Shown here piece by piece: positions 45,656-56,535 of a DNA stretch of 64,000 nt. Position 1 is the first letter of the stretch. Every line of letters starts with the position of its first letter. This DNA comes from Chlorocebus sabaeus. Lineage: Eukaryota; Chordata; Mammalia; Primates; Cercopithecidae. Below the pieces are notes generated by a model. That model searched no databases, was not told the DNA's origin, and saw only the letters and a program-made list of their open reading frames with translations. Both the position numbers and the translations under genes were made by a program. Where the stretch lies: the NCBI RefSeq assembly GCF_047675955.1, contig NC_132917.1, positions 11,006,501 through 11,070,500 on the forward strand. The letters run 5' to 3'.

Positions 45656-46388
45656 GGATATGGTTTGGATCTGTGTCCCCACCCAAATCACATGCTGAAT
45701 TGTAATCCCCAGTGTTGGAGGTGGGGCCCAGTGGAAGGCGACTGGATGATGGGGTCGGTTTCTCATAAATGGTCTAAACCATCCCCATGGTGCTGTCCTC
45801 ACAGTAGGGAGTTCTCACCAGATTTGGTTCTTTTAAAGTGTGTGGCACTTCCCTTCTCTCTCTCTTGCTCCTGCTCTGGCCATGTGACCTGCCTGCTGCC
45901 ACTTTGCCTTCCACCATGATTGTAAGTTTCCTAAGACAGACCCAGAAGCTAAGCAGATGCCAGCATCCTGCTTCCTGTACAGCCTGTGGAACTGTGAGCT
46001 GATTACGCCTCCTTTATTTTTATTTATTTATTTTTTTCAGATGGAGTCTCACTTTGTCGCCCAGGTTGGAGTACAGTGGCTCGATCTCTGCTTACTGCAA
46101 CCTCCACCTCCCGGGCTCAAGCAATTCTCCTGCCTCAGCCTCCCTAGTAGCTGGGATTACAGGAGCCCGCCACCATGCCTGGCTAGTTTTGTATTCTTGG
46201 TAGAGACACGGTTTCACTATGTTGGCCAGGCTGGTCTTGAACTCCTGACCTCAGGTGATCCACCCACCTCGGGCTCCCAAAGTGCTGGGATTACAGGAGT
46301 GAGCCACCGTGCCTAGCCTACACCTTCTTTATAAATTACCCAGTCTCAGGTATTCTTTATAGCAAGGCAAGAATGGCGTAATACAGCA
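45656..46388 (+). mobile_element. MaLR LTR, plus strand, split by an Alu
   Basis: 'tatggtttggatctgtgtc' + 'cccacccaaat', 'gttgtaatccccagtg'-type words, 'accatgattgtaagtttcc' and 'ctgtacagcctgtggaac' are before the Alu. 'tataaattacccagtctc' + 'aggtattc' is after it. Confidence 0.82.
46014..46319 (-). mobile_element. Alu SINE, minus strand, in the MaLR LTR
   Basis: (TTTA)n tail, CAGATGGAGTCTCACTTTG, ending GTGCCTAGCC. Confidence 0.93.
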
Positions 46389-46909
46389 GTAGAATCCTAT
46401 TATTTCAAAATACGGACGCAAAGGCCTGAAGAAACAGCTAAAAGGCTGGCAAAGGTTTGATGCTAAGATGTGAGGCTCAGGGGCTGTGAGGAGGGGGACA
46501 GAGAAGGCTGTTTTTATTATGTTTTGTAGAATTGTTTGACTTTTTAAAATTAGATTCAAATAAAACTAAATGACCAGTGCAAGGTAATACTATCCTTACG
46601 GTCCCTCCCTTTTCCTACCCCCCCCCCCCCCAGCCTTCCTCTGTCACTCACATTGGAAGGTTACAAAGGTTTGGGGACGTGAAAACTTTTTTCTTCAAAG
46701 AATGCTTGCCTACTGTAGCCTTCTGAAAATGCACAGAGGCAGGGTGAGATTGTAGCCTTTGCTTCCTTAGGCAGCCCTCCATAGCAACATCATAGTTGTC
46801 ATTCTAGGAAAAGTCATTGGAAATTGAAATGTTTGTTCTTTTGGTGGGATACACCATCAATACCTGCTTGGCATTTGGCATTTGTTTCACTTAAAAATTA
46901 TTTTGTTCT
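46389..46909. other. Intron sequence with a C homopolymer
   Basis: A run of 14 or more C at about 46,619-46,633. No other feature seen. Confidence 0.5.
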
Positions 46910-47190
46910 GGCTGGGCATGGCGGCTCATGCCTGTAATCCCAGCACTTTGGGAGGCCGAGGTGGGTGAACCACCTGAGGTCAGGAATTCAAGACCAGCCT
47001 GACAAATATGTTGAAACCCCATCTCCACTAACAATACAAAAATTAGCCGGGTGTGGTGGCACGCATCTGTAGTCCCAGCTACTTGGGAGGCTGAGACAGG
47101 AGAATTGCTTGAACCTGGGAGGCAGAGGTTGCAGTGAACTGAGATTGCGCCACTGCATTTCAGCCTAGGTAACAGAGCGAGACTCCCTCT

Positions 47191-47235
<45 letters not shown>
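46910..47235 (+). mobile_element. Alu SINE, plus strand, very long A tail
   Basis: GGCTGGGCATGGCGGCTCATG start and an A tail of more than 40 nt. Flanking 'aaattattttgttct' and 'aaattatttagttct' are the target-site duplications. It ends 111 bp before C2orf50 exon 2. Confidence 0.95.
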
Positions 47236-47237
<2 letters not shown>

Positions 47238-47346
47238 ATTTAGTTCTTCCATGTGATACATTGTTGCATTGACTTGACACAATGAAAGTCATTGGTAAAA
47301 ATGTCCTGGAAGGAACTCACACAGTCAACATGCTTTTCCTTTCCAG

Positions 47347-47386
47347 GGTTCAGAACTGGAGTTTCCTGAAAGACTATGACCCAATG
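47347..47386 (+). CDS. C2orf50: C2orf50 (CIMIP5), coding exon 2
   Basis: A 40-bp exon. The acceptor CTTTTCCTTTCCAG precedes it and a donor GTGAGG follows at 47,387. The first G completes the split Trp codon from exon 1 (TG|G). It then reads VQNWSFLKDYDPM and ends after a complete ATG codon, phase 0. Human has Ile instead of the first Val, as I remember it. The exon is too short for standard open-frame scans. I recognised it because the protein continues exactly from exon 1 into exon 3. Its small size makes inclusion dependent on good splice sites; both fit the consensus. Confidence 0.92.
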
Positions 47387-47960
47387 GTGAGGAAAAATAT
47401 GTTCCTGCCAAACATACTTGCGATTGAATATTATTCATTCTTTCCATCATTCAACTGACATTTATTGAAGATCTACTCTGGACTAGATGCTGGATGTGCA
47501 GAGATGAGTAAAATACACTCTTGTTTCAAGGAATTGCATTGCTTGGGTCCATTAGAAAGAAAAGTTATATGAAGCATTTAGAAATTTGTTTCCTTCAGTG
47601 TTTCTTAGTTTTATTAAGATGAACCAATTAGAAATGACAGGCATCTGTTGCTGAAATGTCTCCCCTGACTGAGGATGTCAGCAATGTGTAGTCATATCTG
47701 TGTGGCGTGCCCAAGAAGGGCAATGAGATTGGGTAAAAATACTTTGTAAACAAATTCCCTGACTCTAGTATCACCACCTGCAATCTATCCTCCACTTCGC
47801 CACCACACTGATTTCCCTAAATGGCAGAACTGGCCGTGTAGCTCCCCTGATTAAAATGCTTCAGTAACTCTGAAGTTTTCAGGTAGCTTACAAAGCCTCC
47901 TGTGATCTAAACTATCTATCTCCCCAGCCTCATTACCCACCCCACGCAGAGCTCACAACA

Positions 47961-48264
47961 CACTTTTTTTTTTTTTTTTTTTTTAAGATGGAGTCTCACT
48001 CTGTTGCCCAGGCTGGAGTGCAGTGGTGCAATGTCAGCTCACAGCAACCTGCACCTCCTGGATTCTAGCGATTCTCCTGCCTCAGCCTCCTGAGTAGCTG
48101 AGATTATAGGTGCACACCACCATGCCTGGCTAATATTTGTGTTTTTAGTAGAGAGGGGGTTTCACTATGTTAGCCAGGCTGGTCTCGAACTCCTGACCTC
48201 AATTATCCAACTGCCTTGGCCTCCCAAAGTGCTGGGATTACAGGCATGAGCCACCACACTCAGC
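47961..48264 (-). mobile_element. Alu SINE, minus strand
   Basis: 20-nt T tail, AAGATGGAGTCTCACTC, ending CACACTCAGCC. Confidence 0.95.
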
Positions 48265-48539
48265 CCCCACAACACTCTTTTATCCATGCCTTTGGGCATG
48301 CTGGTCCCCTGCTGGAATGTCCTTCCCACCTGGTCAGCCTGATGGACTCCTATTCACTCTTCAAGACCCTGCTCTAGTGCCTCCCTTTCTGGGGAATCTC
48401 CCCTTCCTGGGTAGGCTTGACCAGATCACTCCTTCCTTTGATTCACCAGCATATCTCACCCATTATTTTGGTATTCTATGTAATGTAATACTGCAATGCT
48501 CAATTTCACCAGCTGTGAACTCCTTAAGAGAAAGGATGA

Positions 48540-48690
48540 GGCCAGGAATGATAGCCCATGACTGTAATCCCCGCACTTGGGGAGGCTGAGGTGGGAGGAT
48601 CACCTGGACCTATGAGTTCAAGACCAGCCTGGGCAACACAGGGAGACCCTGTCTCTACAAAAAATAACATTATTTTTTAAAAAGAGAAAA
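48540..48690 (+). mobile_element. Alu left-monomer fragment
   Basis: GGCCAGGAATGATAGCCC to 'gtctctacaaaaaataac'; one monomer only. Confidence 0.82.
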
Positions 48691-48831
48691 GATGAATATG
48701 AATTCATCACTGCACCCTATCACAACCCTAGCATTTGCCCCATCCCCCAGAAACCATAAAAAAGTGAACATTCAGTTCATGCTGGATGAATGAGTGAATG
48801 AAAAGATGGATCTCACTATTAAAAGGATGGT

Positions 48832-49134
48832 CAGCCAGGCGTGGTGGCTCACACCTGTAATCTCAATACTTTGAGAGGCCAAGGCAGGTGGATCACCTGA
48901 GGTTGGGAGTTCAAGACCAGCCTAACCAATATGGAGAAACCCCATCTCTACTAAAAATACAAAAATTAGCCAGGTGTTGTGGTGCATGCCTGTCATTCCA
49001 GCTACTTGGGAGGCTGAGGAAGCAGAATCGCTTGAACCTGGGAGGCGGAGGTTGCAGTGAGCCGAGATGGCACCATTGCCCTCCAGCCTGGGCAACAAGA
49101 GCGAAACTCCATCTCAAAAAAAAAAAAAAAAAAG
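48832..49134 (+). mobile_element. Alu SINE, plus strand
   Basis: CAGCCAGGCGTGGTGGCTC start, 18-nt A tail. Confidence 0.95.
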
Positions 49135-49559
49135 ATGGTCAAAGGACCAACCTGGAAGATAAGCAATGTGGACAGTCACTCGAGGAGGGTGGCCATGCTT
49201 ACCTGGACCCTGCCAGGTTGAGGAAAGGTTTAATGCCTGCATTGTGGACCTGCTGGGCTTGTTGCTGTCTATTCTGGAGGGAAAATTCAGCTCATGGGAC
49301 CTGATATCCCGCCCTGTGCGTCTGGTCTGGGCTTCCAGCCCGTAAGAGTCTCTCCCTCCTAAGGGCTATGTGATAGCAACCTGACCACTGAAATCTGCAT
49401 CATGACCAGAGGGTGGAGCCCCCTCAGCATGGACTTCGCCAGGTGAAAGCCAGGCTCTCCTTACTTGCCAGGTCATGTCACTTCTCTTAGACACAGGGTA
49501 GCAGAAAGGTAACCCTAAACAGGGGCGGGAAGAGCTGAGGATGTTTTCCCGCTTGTCAG
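49135..49559. other. C2orf50 intron 2, no recognised feature
   Basis: About 420 bp of single-copy-looking intron. Confidence 0.5.
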
Positions 49560-49737
49560 ATTTTTTTTTTTTTCCCCAAGACGTGGTCTCACTGTCTCCC
49601 AGGCTGGACTATAGTAGCATGATCATGGCTCACTGCAGCCTCAACCTCCTAGGCTCAAGTGGTCCTCCCACCTCAGCCTCCTGAGTAGCTGGGGCTACGT
49701 GCATGCGCCACCACACCCAACTAATTTTTGTATTCTG
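49560..49737 (-). mobile_element. Alu fragment, minus strand
   Basis: T tail, CAAGACGTGGTCTCACTG, breaking off at 'ctaatttttgtattct'. Confidence 0.85.
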
Positions 49738-50030
49738 AGAGAAAGAAGCCAGACAGGAAAGCCATGATTTCACTAATGTAAAGTTCAAAACCAGGCAAAG
49801 CTAATGTGTGGCATTAGAGGTCAAGGTCAGGTTGCCTTGGGAGCAGAGACAGGGGTTGAGGGGCTGAAAGGAGGCAGGGGAGGGGATCATACCCCTTGAT
49901 CTGGTTGGGTACATGGGCATCTTCACTTTGTGAACATGTGCCAAGCTGGACAGTGAAGGCTTGTGCACTTTTCTGTGTGAATGTTATACTCTAAGTACAA
50001 ATTTACCAAAAAACAAAACCAAAAATCAAA
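49738..50030 (+). mobile_element. L1 LINE 3' end fragment
   Basis: 'gagagaaagaagccagac', 'gggtacatgggcatcttc' and 'gtgaatgttatactctaag' resemble an old L1 3' end. Confidence 0.55.
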
Positions 50031-50358
50031 ACCTCCCACCAGATGTAAAACGGCATCTTACTCCTGGGGTAGAAAGGGGAATGAGATCTGATCGTTCCCT
50101 TGATCTCTGCAGGTCGCAGCATAAAAGTTAAGAGATCTGGGAGGCACCTGGGGAAGGGGAAGGGGAGGAAGAGGAGGGACAAGCTTGGCAGAGGCTGTGG
50201 CATCGGGTCACTCTTGGGGGATCCCAAGTCCAAACCAGGATTGAATCACCTGGAGACGCTTCACACAGAGAGGCCCCTGCTCTCTGCTCTGTTTTCTCCC
50301 ATCCTAAGGTCCTCCTTTTTCCATGCTCTGTGTAACCCGAGCTGTCCCCTCTCCTCAG

Positions 50359-50550
50359 GGCAACAAGAAGGAGCCTGAGAAGTTGCCAGACCATGTGCCT
50401 CTCTTTTCGGACACAGTTCCCAGTTCCACGAACCAGCTTGTGGGTAGCAGGCTGGACACGCCCCTGGGACAGACTCTCATCCGCATGGACTTCTTCTTCA
50501 CAGAAGGGGCCCGGAAGAAAAAGCTGGAGGATGAGATGCAGCCCATCTAG
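50359..50550 (+). CDS. C2orf50: C2orf50 (CIMIP5), terminal coding exon
   Basis: Acceptor CCCTCTCCTCAG at 50,347-50,358, then GGC AAC AAG AAG: GNKKEPEKLPDHVPLFSDTV, then PSSTNQLVGSRLDTPLGQTL, ending in EGARKKKLEDEMQPI and TAG at 50,548-50,550. 63 residues, in phase with exon 2. This is the best conserved part. From memory only one residue (Leu for Val after STNQ) differs from human, which fits a structural protein whose C-terminal part carries the function. No transmembrane segment or signal peptide is seen; a basic RKKK patch lies near the end. Where the transcript ends is uncertain. The first AATAAA downstream is near 52,131 and another is near 52,671, both far away, so a variant signal may be used. 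Confidence 0.93.
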   Translation, partial: GNKKEPEKLPDHVPLFSDTVPSSTNQLVGSRLDTPLGQTLIRMDFFFTEGARKKKLEDEMQPI

Positions 50551-50819
50551 GAGCAAGGAGGGCTGGGCTGGCCTTCCCCAGGTGGGTGTGGGTGGGGACA
50601 AGAGATCCGGCCCACGACAGCACCAGTCAGCAACCCACACAAGGCAGCTTGGGTCTGCACTGTCTCTAAGCTGCAGGACGCTTTTCTGGTGGGCTCCATG
50701 GGGTCACTCTTACACACTTTTTACACGTGAGATTCAGAGGACTCAGTAACTGGCCCACGGCCATACAACCCCCAGCCTTTCCATCTTGAGAACCCATGGG
50801 TGCCCCATGAAAGGGACCC
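50551..50819 (+). other. C2orf50 3' UTR and downstream
   Basis: Directly follows the stop codon. No AATAAA or ATTAAA was found within this stretch. The UTR end is not determined. Confidence 0.5.
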
Positions 50820-50940
50820 TGCATTGTGGTCAGGAGCACTGAATGCCTGGGTTCAAATCCAGCTCCTGGCTCGATGAGCTGTGGGACCTTGAGCTGGCTG
50901 CTGCAACACTCTGTGCCTCCGTCTCCCCTCCTGCGATTCG
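50820..50940 (+). mobile_element. MIR SINE
   Basis: 'tgcctgggttcaaatccagc' + 'tcctggctcg' and 'gtgggaccttgagctgg' in MIR order. Confidence 0.75.
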
Positions 50941-51265
50941 GTGTGTTCTCTGCTTGCAGCTACTGTGACAAGTGACCACAGACTGCATAGCTTAAAACAA
51001 CACAAATGTATCATCTTACAGCTCTGAAGATCACAACCCTGACATGGGTGTCATTGGGCCAAAATCGACATGTTGCAGAGCTGTGCTTTTAGGACGATCT
51101 GGGGAAGAATCTATTTCCACATTTTTTCCAGTTTCTCAAGGCAGCCTGCATTCTTTAGCTTGCAGCTCCTTACTCCATCTTCAAAGCCAGCATCCTAGCA
51201 TCTTCAAATCAGTCTCTATCGCTCGCTCTCTCCTGCCTCACTCCTTCATCTTTTCTCTCTCTCTC

Positions 51266-51564
51266 TTTTTTTTTTTTTTTCCAGACGGAGACTCCCATTA
51301 TCACCTGGGCTGCAGTGCAATGGCATGATCTTGGCTCACCGCAACCTCTGCCTCCTAGGTCCAAGCAATTCTCCTGCCTCTGCCTCCTGGGTAGCTGGGA
51401 TTACAGGCATGTGCCACCATGCCCGGCTAATTTTTTGTATTTTTAGTAGAGACGGGGTTTCTCCATGTTGGTCAGGCTGGTCTTGAACTCCCAACCTCAG
51501 GTGATCCGCCTGCCTTGGCCTCCCAAAGTGCTGGGATTATAGGTGTGAGCCACCGCGCCTAGCC
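51266..51564 (-). mobile_element. Alu SINE, minus strand
   Basis: T tail, CAGACGGAGACTCCCATTA, ending ACCGCGCCTAGCC. Confidence 0.95.
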
Positions 51565-51565
51565 A

Positions 51566-51697
51566 TACCTGGCTAATTTTTGAAATTTTATGTAGAGATA
51601 GGGTCTCACTAGGTTGCCCAGGCTGGTCTTGAACTTTTGGGCTCAAATGATCCTCCCACCTTGGCCTTCCAAAGCACTGGGATTACAGGCATCTGGC
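51566..51697 (-). mobile_element. Alu monomer fragment, minus strand
   Basis: 'tacctggctaatttttgaaa' to 'attacaggcatctggc'; old monomer adjoining the full Alu. Confidence 0.82.
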
Positions 51698-51760
51698 TTC
51701 ACTCCTCCATCTTTTAAGGACCCTTGTGATTATATCACAACTTTCATATTTAAGCAAAAA

Positions 51761-52440
51761 ATGCAGAAAAGGCTTAGTTCCTCTTTGTTGGTTAAAACAC
51801 AAATGGATTCTTTCTTCAAACATCCGCATTCTCCTCTTCTTCCTGGGCGCTCTGCTAGGCTGTGCTTTCCCTTGGTTTGGGTGGAGCATGTGACAGAGCC
51901 ATGGCCAGTGGAATGGGAGCAAAAACCCTAGGTCTCCCTTCCAGGTCTGGTCCATGAGACACTCCAGGTATTGGCTTGTTCTCCTTTCCCCATCAGCTGA
52001 AGAAGGGAGAGGACTTGGAGGATGCAGGGAAAAGATGGGCACAAGATGGAGGGAGCATGTCAGGCCCACGCCTGGAGCCCTGAGTGAGCTCGTGGAGCAG
52101 AATCTCCCTACACCCACACTGACACACAAACAAAATAAACAAAAACGGACCAAAACAAAAACAATAGCCCACACTTCTAGGGTAAAGCATTTTAAATGTA
52201 TTTTCTCAACAACCTAAGGGAATCAACAGGCAGGGATTTCATATTCATTTAATACAGGCAAAACCTGAGATTCAGAGAGGTGAAATAAAATCCCAAACAT
52301 ACATTAATGCCAGGCCTCAAGCTTGAAGCCCAGTGTCCTCTGCAGGACCCCAGCCATGGCCTCCAGAAAAGAGAGAAAATGGGGCAGGGGCTGAAATGAC
52401 TGCTCTGTCTTTGATGCTTGCTTGGGTCTTATTTGGCAGT
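51761..52440. other. Intergenic, no recognised feature
   Basis: About 680 bp. AATAAA on the + strand at about 52,131 is a candidate poly(A) signal for C2orf50, but it is 1.6 kb after the stop. Confidence 0.4.
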
Positions 52441-52645
52441 AGCTAAATGTCACTGTTATTTGCATGTATTAACTCATTTAATCCTCTCAGCAACCCTACG
52501 AGATAGATACTCCTATAAATGAGGCAACTAAAGCACAGAGAGGTTAAGTCATTTGCCCAAGGTCACACAGCTGGCAAGTGGTGAAGCTGGGGTTCAGACT
52601 TGGAAGTTGAGTCTGGCTCCAAGGACTATATACTTAAGCACTATG
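52441..52645 (-). mobile_element. MIR SINE, minus strand
   Basis: 'tgtattaactcatttaatcc' + 'tctcagcaacc', 'gagaggttaagtcatttgcc' + 'caaggtcacacagctgg', a well-preserved MIR. Confidence 0.85.
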
Positions 52646-53394
52646 CTATATGGGTCCTCTTTAATCCTCAATAAATTGATTCCCCAAAATTTAGCAAATT
52701 ACAGGATTTTTCTGCTTAAAGAAAGTCACTTGATCCTTGAGAAAGGGAAAACTGATTTTTCCAATCTCTGGGATCCCTACTACCACCAAAAATAGATCAT
52801 CGGTATTTCCAGGAGTTACACAGGACATGACACGTTATTTCCATGCAACAGCCCCTACGCCTCATGCCACACCCTGGCCCTGCGCCACTGTGTGATGGAG
52901 CAGACCAGGCCCAATGTGACTTGGCCAGGAAGACGCCCAACCCTTCCTACTTGGATCTGGAGGCCACCGCCTTATTTCTCAGTGTCTGACATGGAAGCTG
53001 GGCTCCCTCTCCACTTTGAGATCATCAGCTGGGCAAAGGTCAGTGGCCAGGACAGCTAGGGGTCCTGGTCACATCCTGGCAGCATCCCTGAAGGTCAAGT
53101 GCTCGCCCTCGGGCTGGGCGGGTACAAAGATGCTGGAGGCTCCTTAAAGACCTAATCTATGTTTTTGCCCTGAGTCTGCCTTATATTATTCTCACACTCA
53201 AAATCAAGATTTCCACTTGAGGGAGAGAGAGGCACTAGAAAAGTCAAGGTTAAGGATGGCTGCAGGTGGTCAGGCCTGTGCAGAGGGGAGGGAATTGTTA
53301 AGTGCCCAGGAGGGCAGTGAGGAGGGCCACGGACCTGTGCCGGTTCTGCTACTCCTGGAAGCACAGCCACTTACAGACAATGTAACCTATAAGC
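52646..53394. other. Intergenic, no recognised feature
   Basis: About 750 bp without a supported gene or repeat. Confidence 0.4.
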
Positions 53395-53560
53395 ACAGAC
53401 TCTGGGCTTGGCACATTACCAACATTGTGTCTTTTGCATGTATTATAATTGTCACCATTTGAGAGGTTTGGAAACTAAGCCAAAGACTTCATTCAATCTG
53501 GTCAGGGTCTCACAACTAGTGAAGGGCCAGGATCCATCTCATGTGTGACTACTCCATGCT
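53395..53560 (-). mobile_element. MIR SINE, minus strand (diverged)
   Basis: 'tgggcttggcacattacc', 'gagaggtttggaaactaag' and 'cacaactagtgaagggcc' follow MIR in reverse. Confidence 0.6.
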
Positions 53561-54395
53561 GCCTTCCCCGCTCCAGGCCTCAGTCTCCACAGTTATAAAA
53601 TGAGGGGAGGAGGGAAGAAGACAGATTTAAGGGCATCTCCAGCTCCAGGATTCTCTTCTTTGAGCATTCAGGGAGTACTGAAGAAAAAAGGGGTTTGAGT
53701 TCTTTCACAGAGTGCATTAGTCAGCTATGATAATGCTGTATAACAAAACATCCCCTTTGTTGCTCACAGGTCTGCATGTAGCTGGGGCTCAGGTGATTTT
53801 GGCTGGACTTGGCTAGACTTTCCTCCACACATCAGGTTAGGTTCAAGTATTTTGTGCATGTCTCTCATTCTCTTGGACTGAAAGCCTCCTGGGGCATGTT
53901 TTTCTCATGGCACATCACCAGGGCTCAAGGGCTCAACAGAACCGCAGGCACGCCGAAGGCTTCTGCATGCAGAAATGCTTTCTGTACTCTGCAATGACCT
54001 GTCATCACCCCAAAACCCTCCTCACAACCAGGCCCACCCACCCTCTGCTCCTTGCCACATCTGCCTTCTTTTCAAGAAGATGCCTGCTTCTAACCTTCCC
54101 CATTTCACCCACTGGGAGCCCAGGAAACCAGGACAGAGGGGCATCTGCAGTGAAATCCCAACACCAGCCTTTCAGCTCGTTTGGGCCAGAACAAGGGAGG
54201 GAGGATGGGCTAGGAGGTCACGAAGAATTGGGCACCAAGCCTGCAGTGTCAGTGCCAGCAAAAGGAAAAGGGGGTGTTACCAATAAAGAAATGGGCACTT
54301 GGAGACCAAGGACCAGAAGACAGCTGGGCTTCAGGAAAAGGACTGGAATCAAGAGCTGAGAGCCGTAACGAGCCTGGAGGGACACTTGCTTCACT
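53561..54395. other. Intergenic, no recognised gene
   Basis: 'gcattagtcagctatgataa' near 53,705 is the end of a common old repeat, not assigned. Open frames here have no domains. Confidence 0.4.
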
Positions 54396-54695
54396 TTTTT
54401 TTTTCTTTTTTGAGATGGAGTTTCACTCTTGTTGCCCAGGCTGGACGGCAATGGTGCCATCTCGGCTCACTGCATCCTCCGCCTCCCAGGTTCAAGCAAT
54501 TCTCCCGCCTCAGCCTCCTGAGTAGCTGGGATTACAAGCATGTACCACCACACCCAGCTAATTTTTGTATTTTTAGTAGAGACAGGGTTTCTCCATGTTG
54601 GTCAGGCTGTTCTCGAACTCCTAACCTCAGGTGATCCACCTACCTCGGCCTCCCAAAGTCCTGGGATTACAGGCATGAGCTACCGCACCAGGCCA
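54396..54695 (-). mobile_element. Alu SINE, minus strand
   Basis: T tail, GAGATGGAGTTTCACTC, ending CGCACCAGGCC. Confidence 0.95.
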
Positions 54696-55203
54696 TGAAA
54701 ACTATTTTCTATTGAAGAATGCAGAATAAACGATAATAGAAAAATCACCATTTAATGACTCACAGCAATAACTGATTTAGGCAAGAGTCAATAAAAGACA
54801 CTAAAATGACTGAAAGATTCTTAGGAAATGGGAAATGCTGAAATCTAGAAGACACTGCCTTAACCAAACTATTAAACCAAACCTCACCAATAACAGGACA
54901 GTTGACACTGTGCTCCCCTGGTGTGGCTCACTGAAGACAATGCTACCTACTTCACTTAGGAAGCACTCCGGCCAAAAAAAAAAAAAGTAACTAGAGTGTA
55001 ATCAGGAAGAAACTCTCAGCAGACCCAAATTGAGAAACATTCTGCCAAAGAGTTGGCCTCGATTCTTCAAAAATGTCAGTGTCTGCCCTGGGGGCTGTGA
55101 CTCACACCCATAATGCCAGCACTTTGGGAGGCTGAGGTAGGCATATTGCTTGAGCTCAGGAGTTTGAGACCAGCCTGTACAACATGCTGAAACTGCATTG
55201 AGG

Positions 55204-56535
55204 TGTGACCATGTGCTAGCAGCCCTCACTCTCCGCACCTCCTCGGCCTGGGCATCCACTCTGGCAGCGCTTGAGGAGCCCTTCAGCCCACCAATGCACT
55301 GGGGAGGTGTGGAGGGAGAGGTGCGGGCGGGAACCGAGGCCGCGCGCGGCGCTCACAGGCCAGCGCGAGTTCCTGAGGGTGCGGGTGCAGGCGCAGGCCC
55401 CACACTTGGAGCAGCCGGCCGACCGGCCAGCACCGCTGGCCCAGGGCAGTGAGGGGCTTAGGACCCGGGCCGGCAGCTGCGGTGGTTGCACCGGGTTCTC
55501 CAGCACTGCCAGCTCGCATGCACTGCTCTCGAATTCTCGCCGGGCCTCAGCCGCCTCCCCACGGGACAGGGCTTGGGACCTGCAGCCCGCCATGTCCGAG
55601 CCCCCACCTCTGCGGTGGGCTCCTGCGCGGCCGCCACCCCCTGCTCTGCGGCCCGGTCCCATCAACCACCCAAGGGCTGAGAAGTGCGGGCGCGCCGTGC
55701 GGTACTTGCAGGCAGTTTGGCCTATAGCCCCGGTGCGGGATACACTGGATGAAGCCAGCTGAGCTCCTGAGTCTAGTGGGGACTTGGGGAACCTTTATGT
55801 CTAGCTAAGGGATTGTACACAGCTAAGGGATTGTAAACGCACCAATCAGCACTCTGTCTAGCTCAAGGTTTGTAAATACACCAATCAGTACTCTGTATCT
55901 AGCTAACCTACTGGGAACTTGGAGAACTTCTCTGTCTAGCACTCTGTGTCTAGCTAAAGGTTGTTGGACGCACTCAGCACTCTGTGTCTAGCTCTGGGTT
56001 TGTAAATGCACCAATCAGTCCCCTGTGTCTAGCTCAAGGTTTGTAAATACACCAATCAGTAGTCTGTATCTAGCTAACCTAGTGGGGACTTGGGAGAACT
56101 CTGTCTAGCACTCTGTGTCCAGCTAAAGGATTGTAAACGCACCAATCAGCACTCTGTCAAAATGGACCAATCAGCTCTCTGTAAAATAGACCAATCAGCA
56201 GGATGTGGGTGGGGTCAGATAAGGGAATAAAAGCAGGCTTCCGGAGGCAGCAGCGGCAATGTGGTGGCGTTCCTTTCGCTCGTTGTGGCTGCTTTGTTGT
56301 TTGCTCTTTGGGTCAACACTGCCTTTAAGAGCTGTAACAATTGGGAAGGTCTGTGACTTTTCTCCTGTCAGGGAGACCCTAAACCCAGCAGAAGGAAAAA
56401 GCTCCGGACACATCCGAATGTCTGAAGGGATAAACTCCAGACACACCATCTTTAAGGACTGCAACACGCACTGTGAGGGTCCGTGGCTTCATTCTTGAAG
56501 TAAGTGAGACCAAGAACCCACCGATTCTGGACACA
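55204..56535 (+). mobile_element. LTR12C (HERV-9/ERV9) solo LTR, plus strand
   Basis: Bounded by TGTGACCATG... and ...TTCTGGACACA, about 1.33 kb. The first part is CpG-rich ('gaggagcccttcagcccac', 'cgggccggcagctgcgg'). The middle has tandem units with seven CCAATCAG boxes (55,842; 55,881; 56,011; 56,052; 56,142; 56,167; 56,191). A TATA-like AATAAAAG lies at 56,226-56,233. The 3' part has 'aactccagacacaccatc' and 'ttgaagtaagtgagacc'. ERV9 LTRs are known promoters and enhancers bound by NF-Y. This one points towards SLC66A3, whose start codon is 3.7 kb downstream. The AATAAA normally just after the transcription start appears to be missing. Non-coding; the frames inside are not genes. Confidence 0.92.
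56184..56240 (+). promoter_or_regulatory. LTR12C core promoter (CCAAT + TATA-like)
   Basis: CCAATCAG at 56,191, GATAAGGGAATAAAAGCAGG at about 56,218-56,237. Transcription would be expected to begin about 25-30 bp after the TATA-like box. Inferred from LTR12 knowledge. Confidence 0.55.

Larger units (their letters stand above)
47750..48810 (+). mobile_element. L2 LINE copy split by Alus
   Basis: 'ccctgattaaaatgcttcag', 'tgctggaatgtccttccc', 'cactcttcaagaccctgc', 'ctgtgaactccttaagag' and 'gctggatgaatgagtgaatg' follow the L2 3' end in order. An Alu (47,961-48,264) and an Alu monomer (48,540-48,690) interrupt it. Confidence 0.75.
50945..51760. mobile_element. Old interspersed element split by Alus
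   Basis: 'agctactgtgacaagtgacc' + 'acagactgcat', 'cttaaaacaacacaaatg' and 'atcttcaaagccagcatcc' form a common mammalian repeat. It resumes after the Alus with 'ttttaaggacccttgtgatt'. The family name is uncertain. Confidence 0.55.

Noticed and set aside
55216..55762. Open frames of 149 and 163 codons
   Set aside because: They lie in the CpG-rich part of LTR12C, which is non-coding. High GC reduces stop codons.
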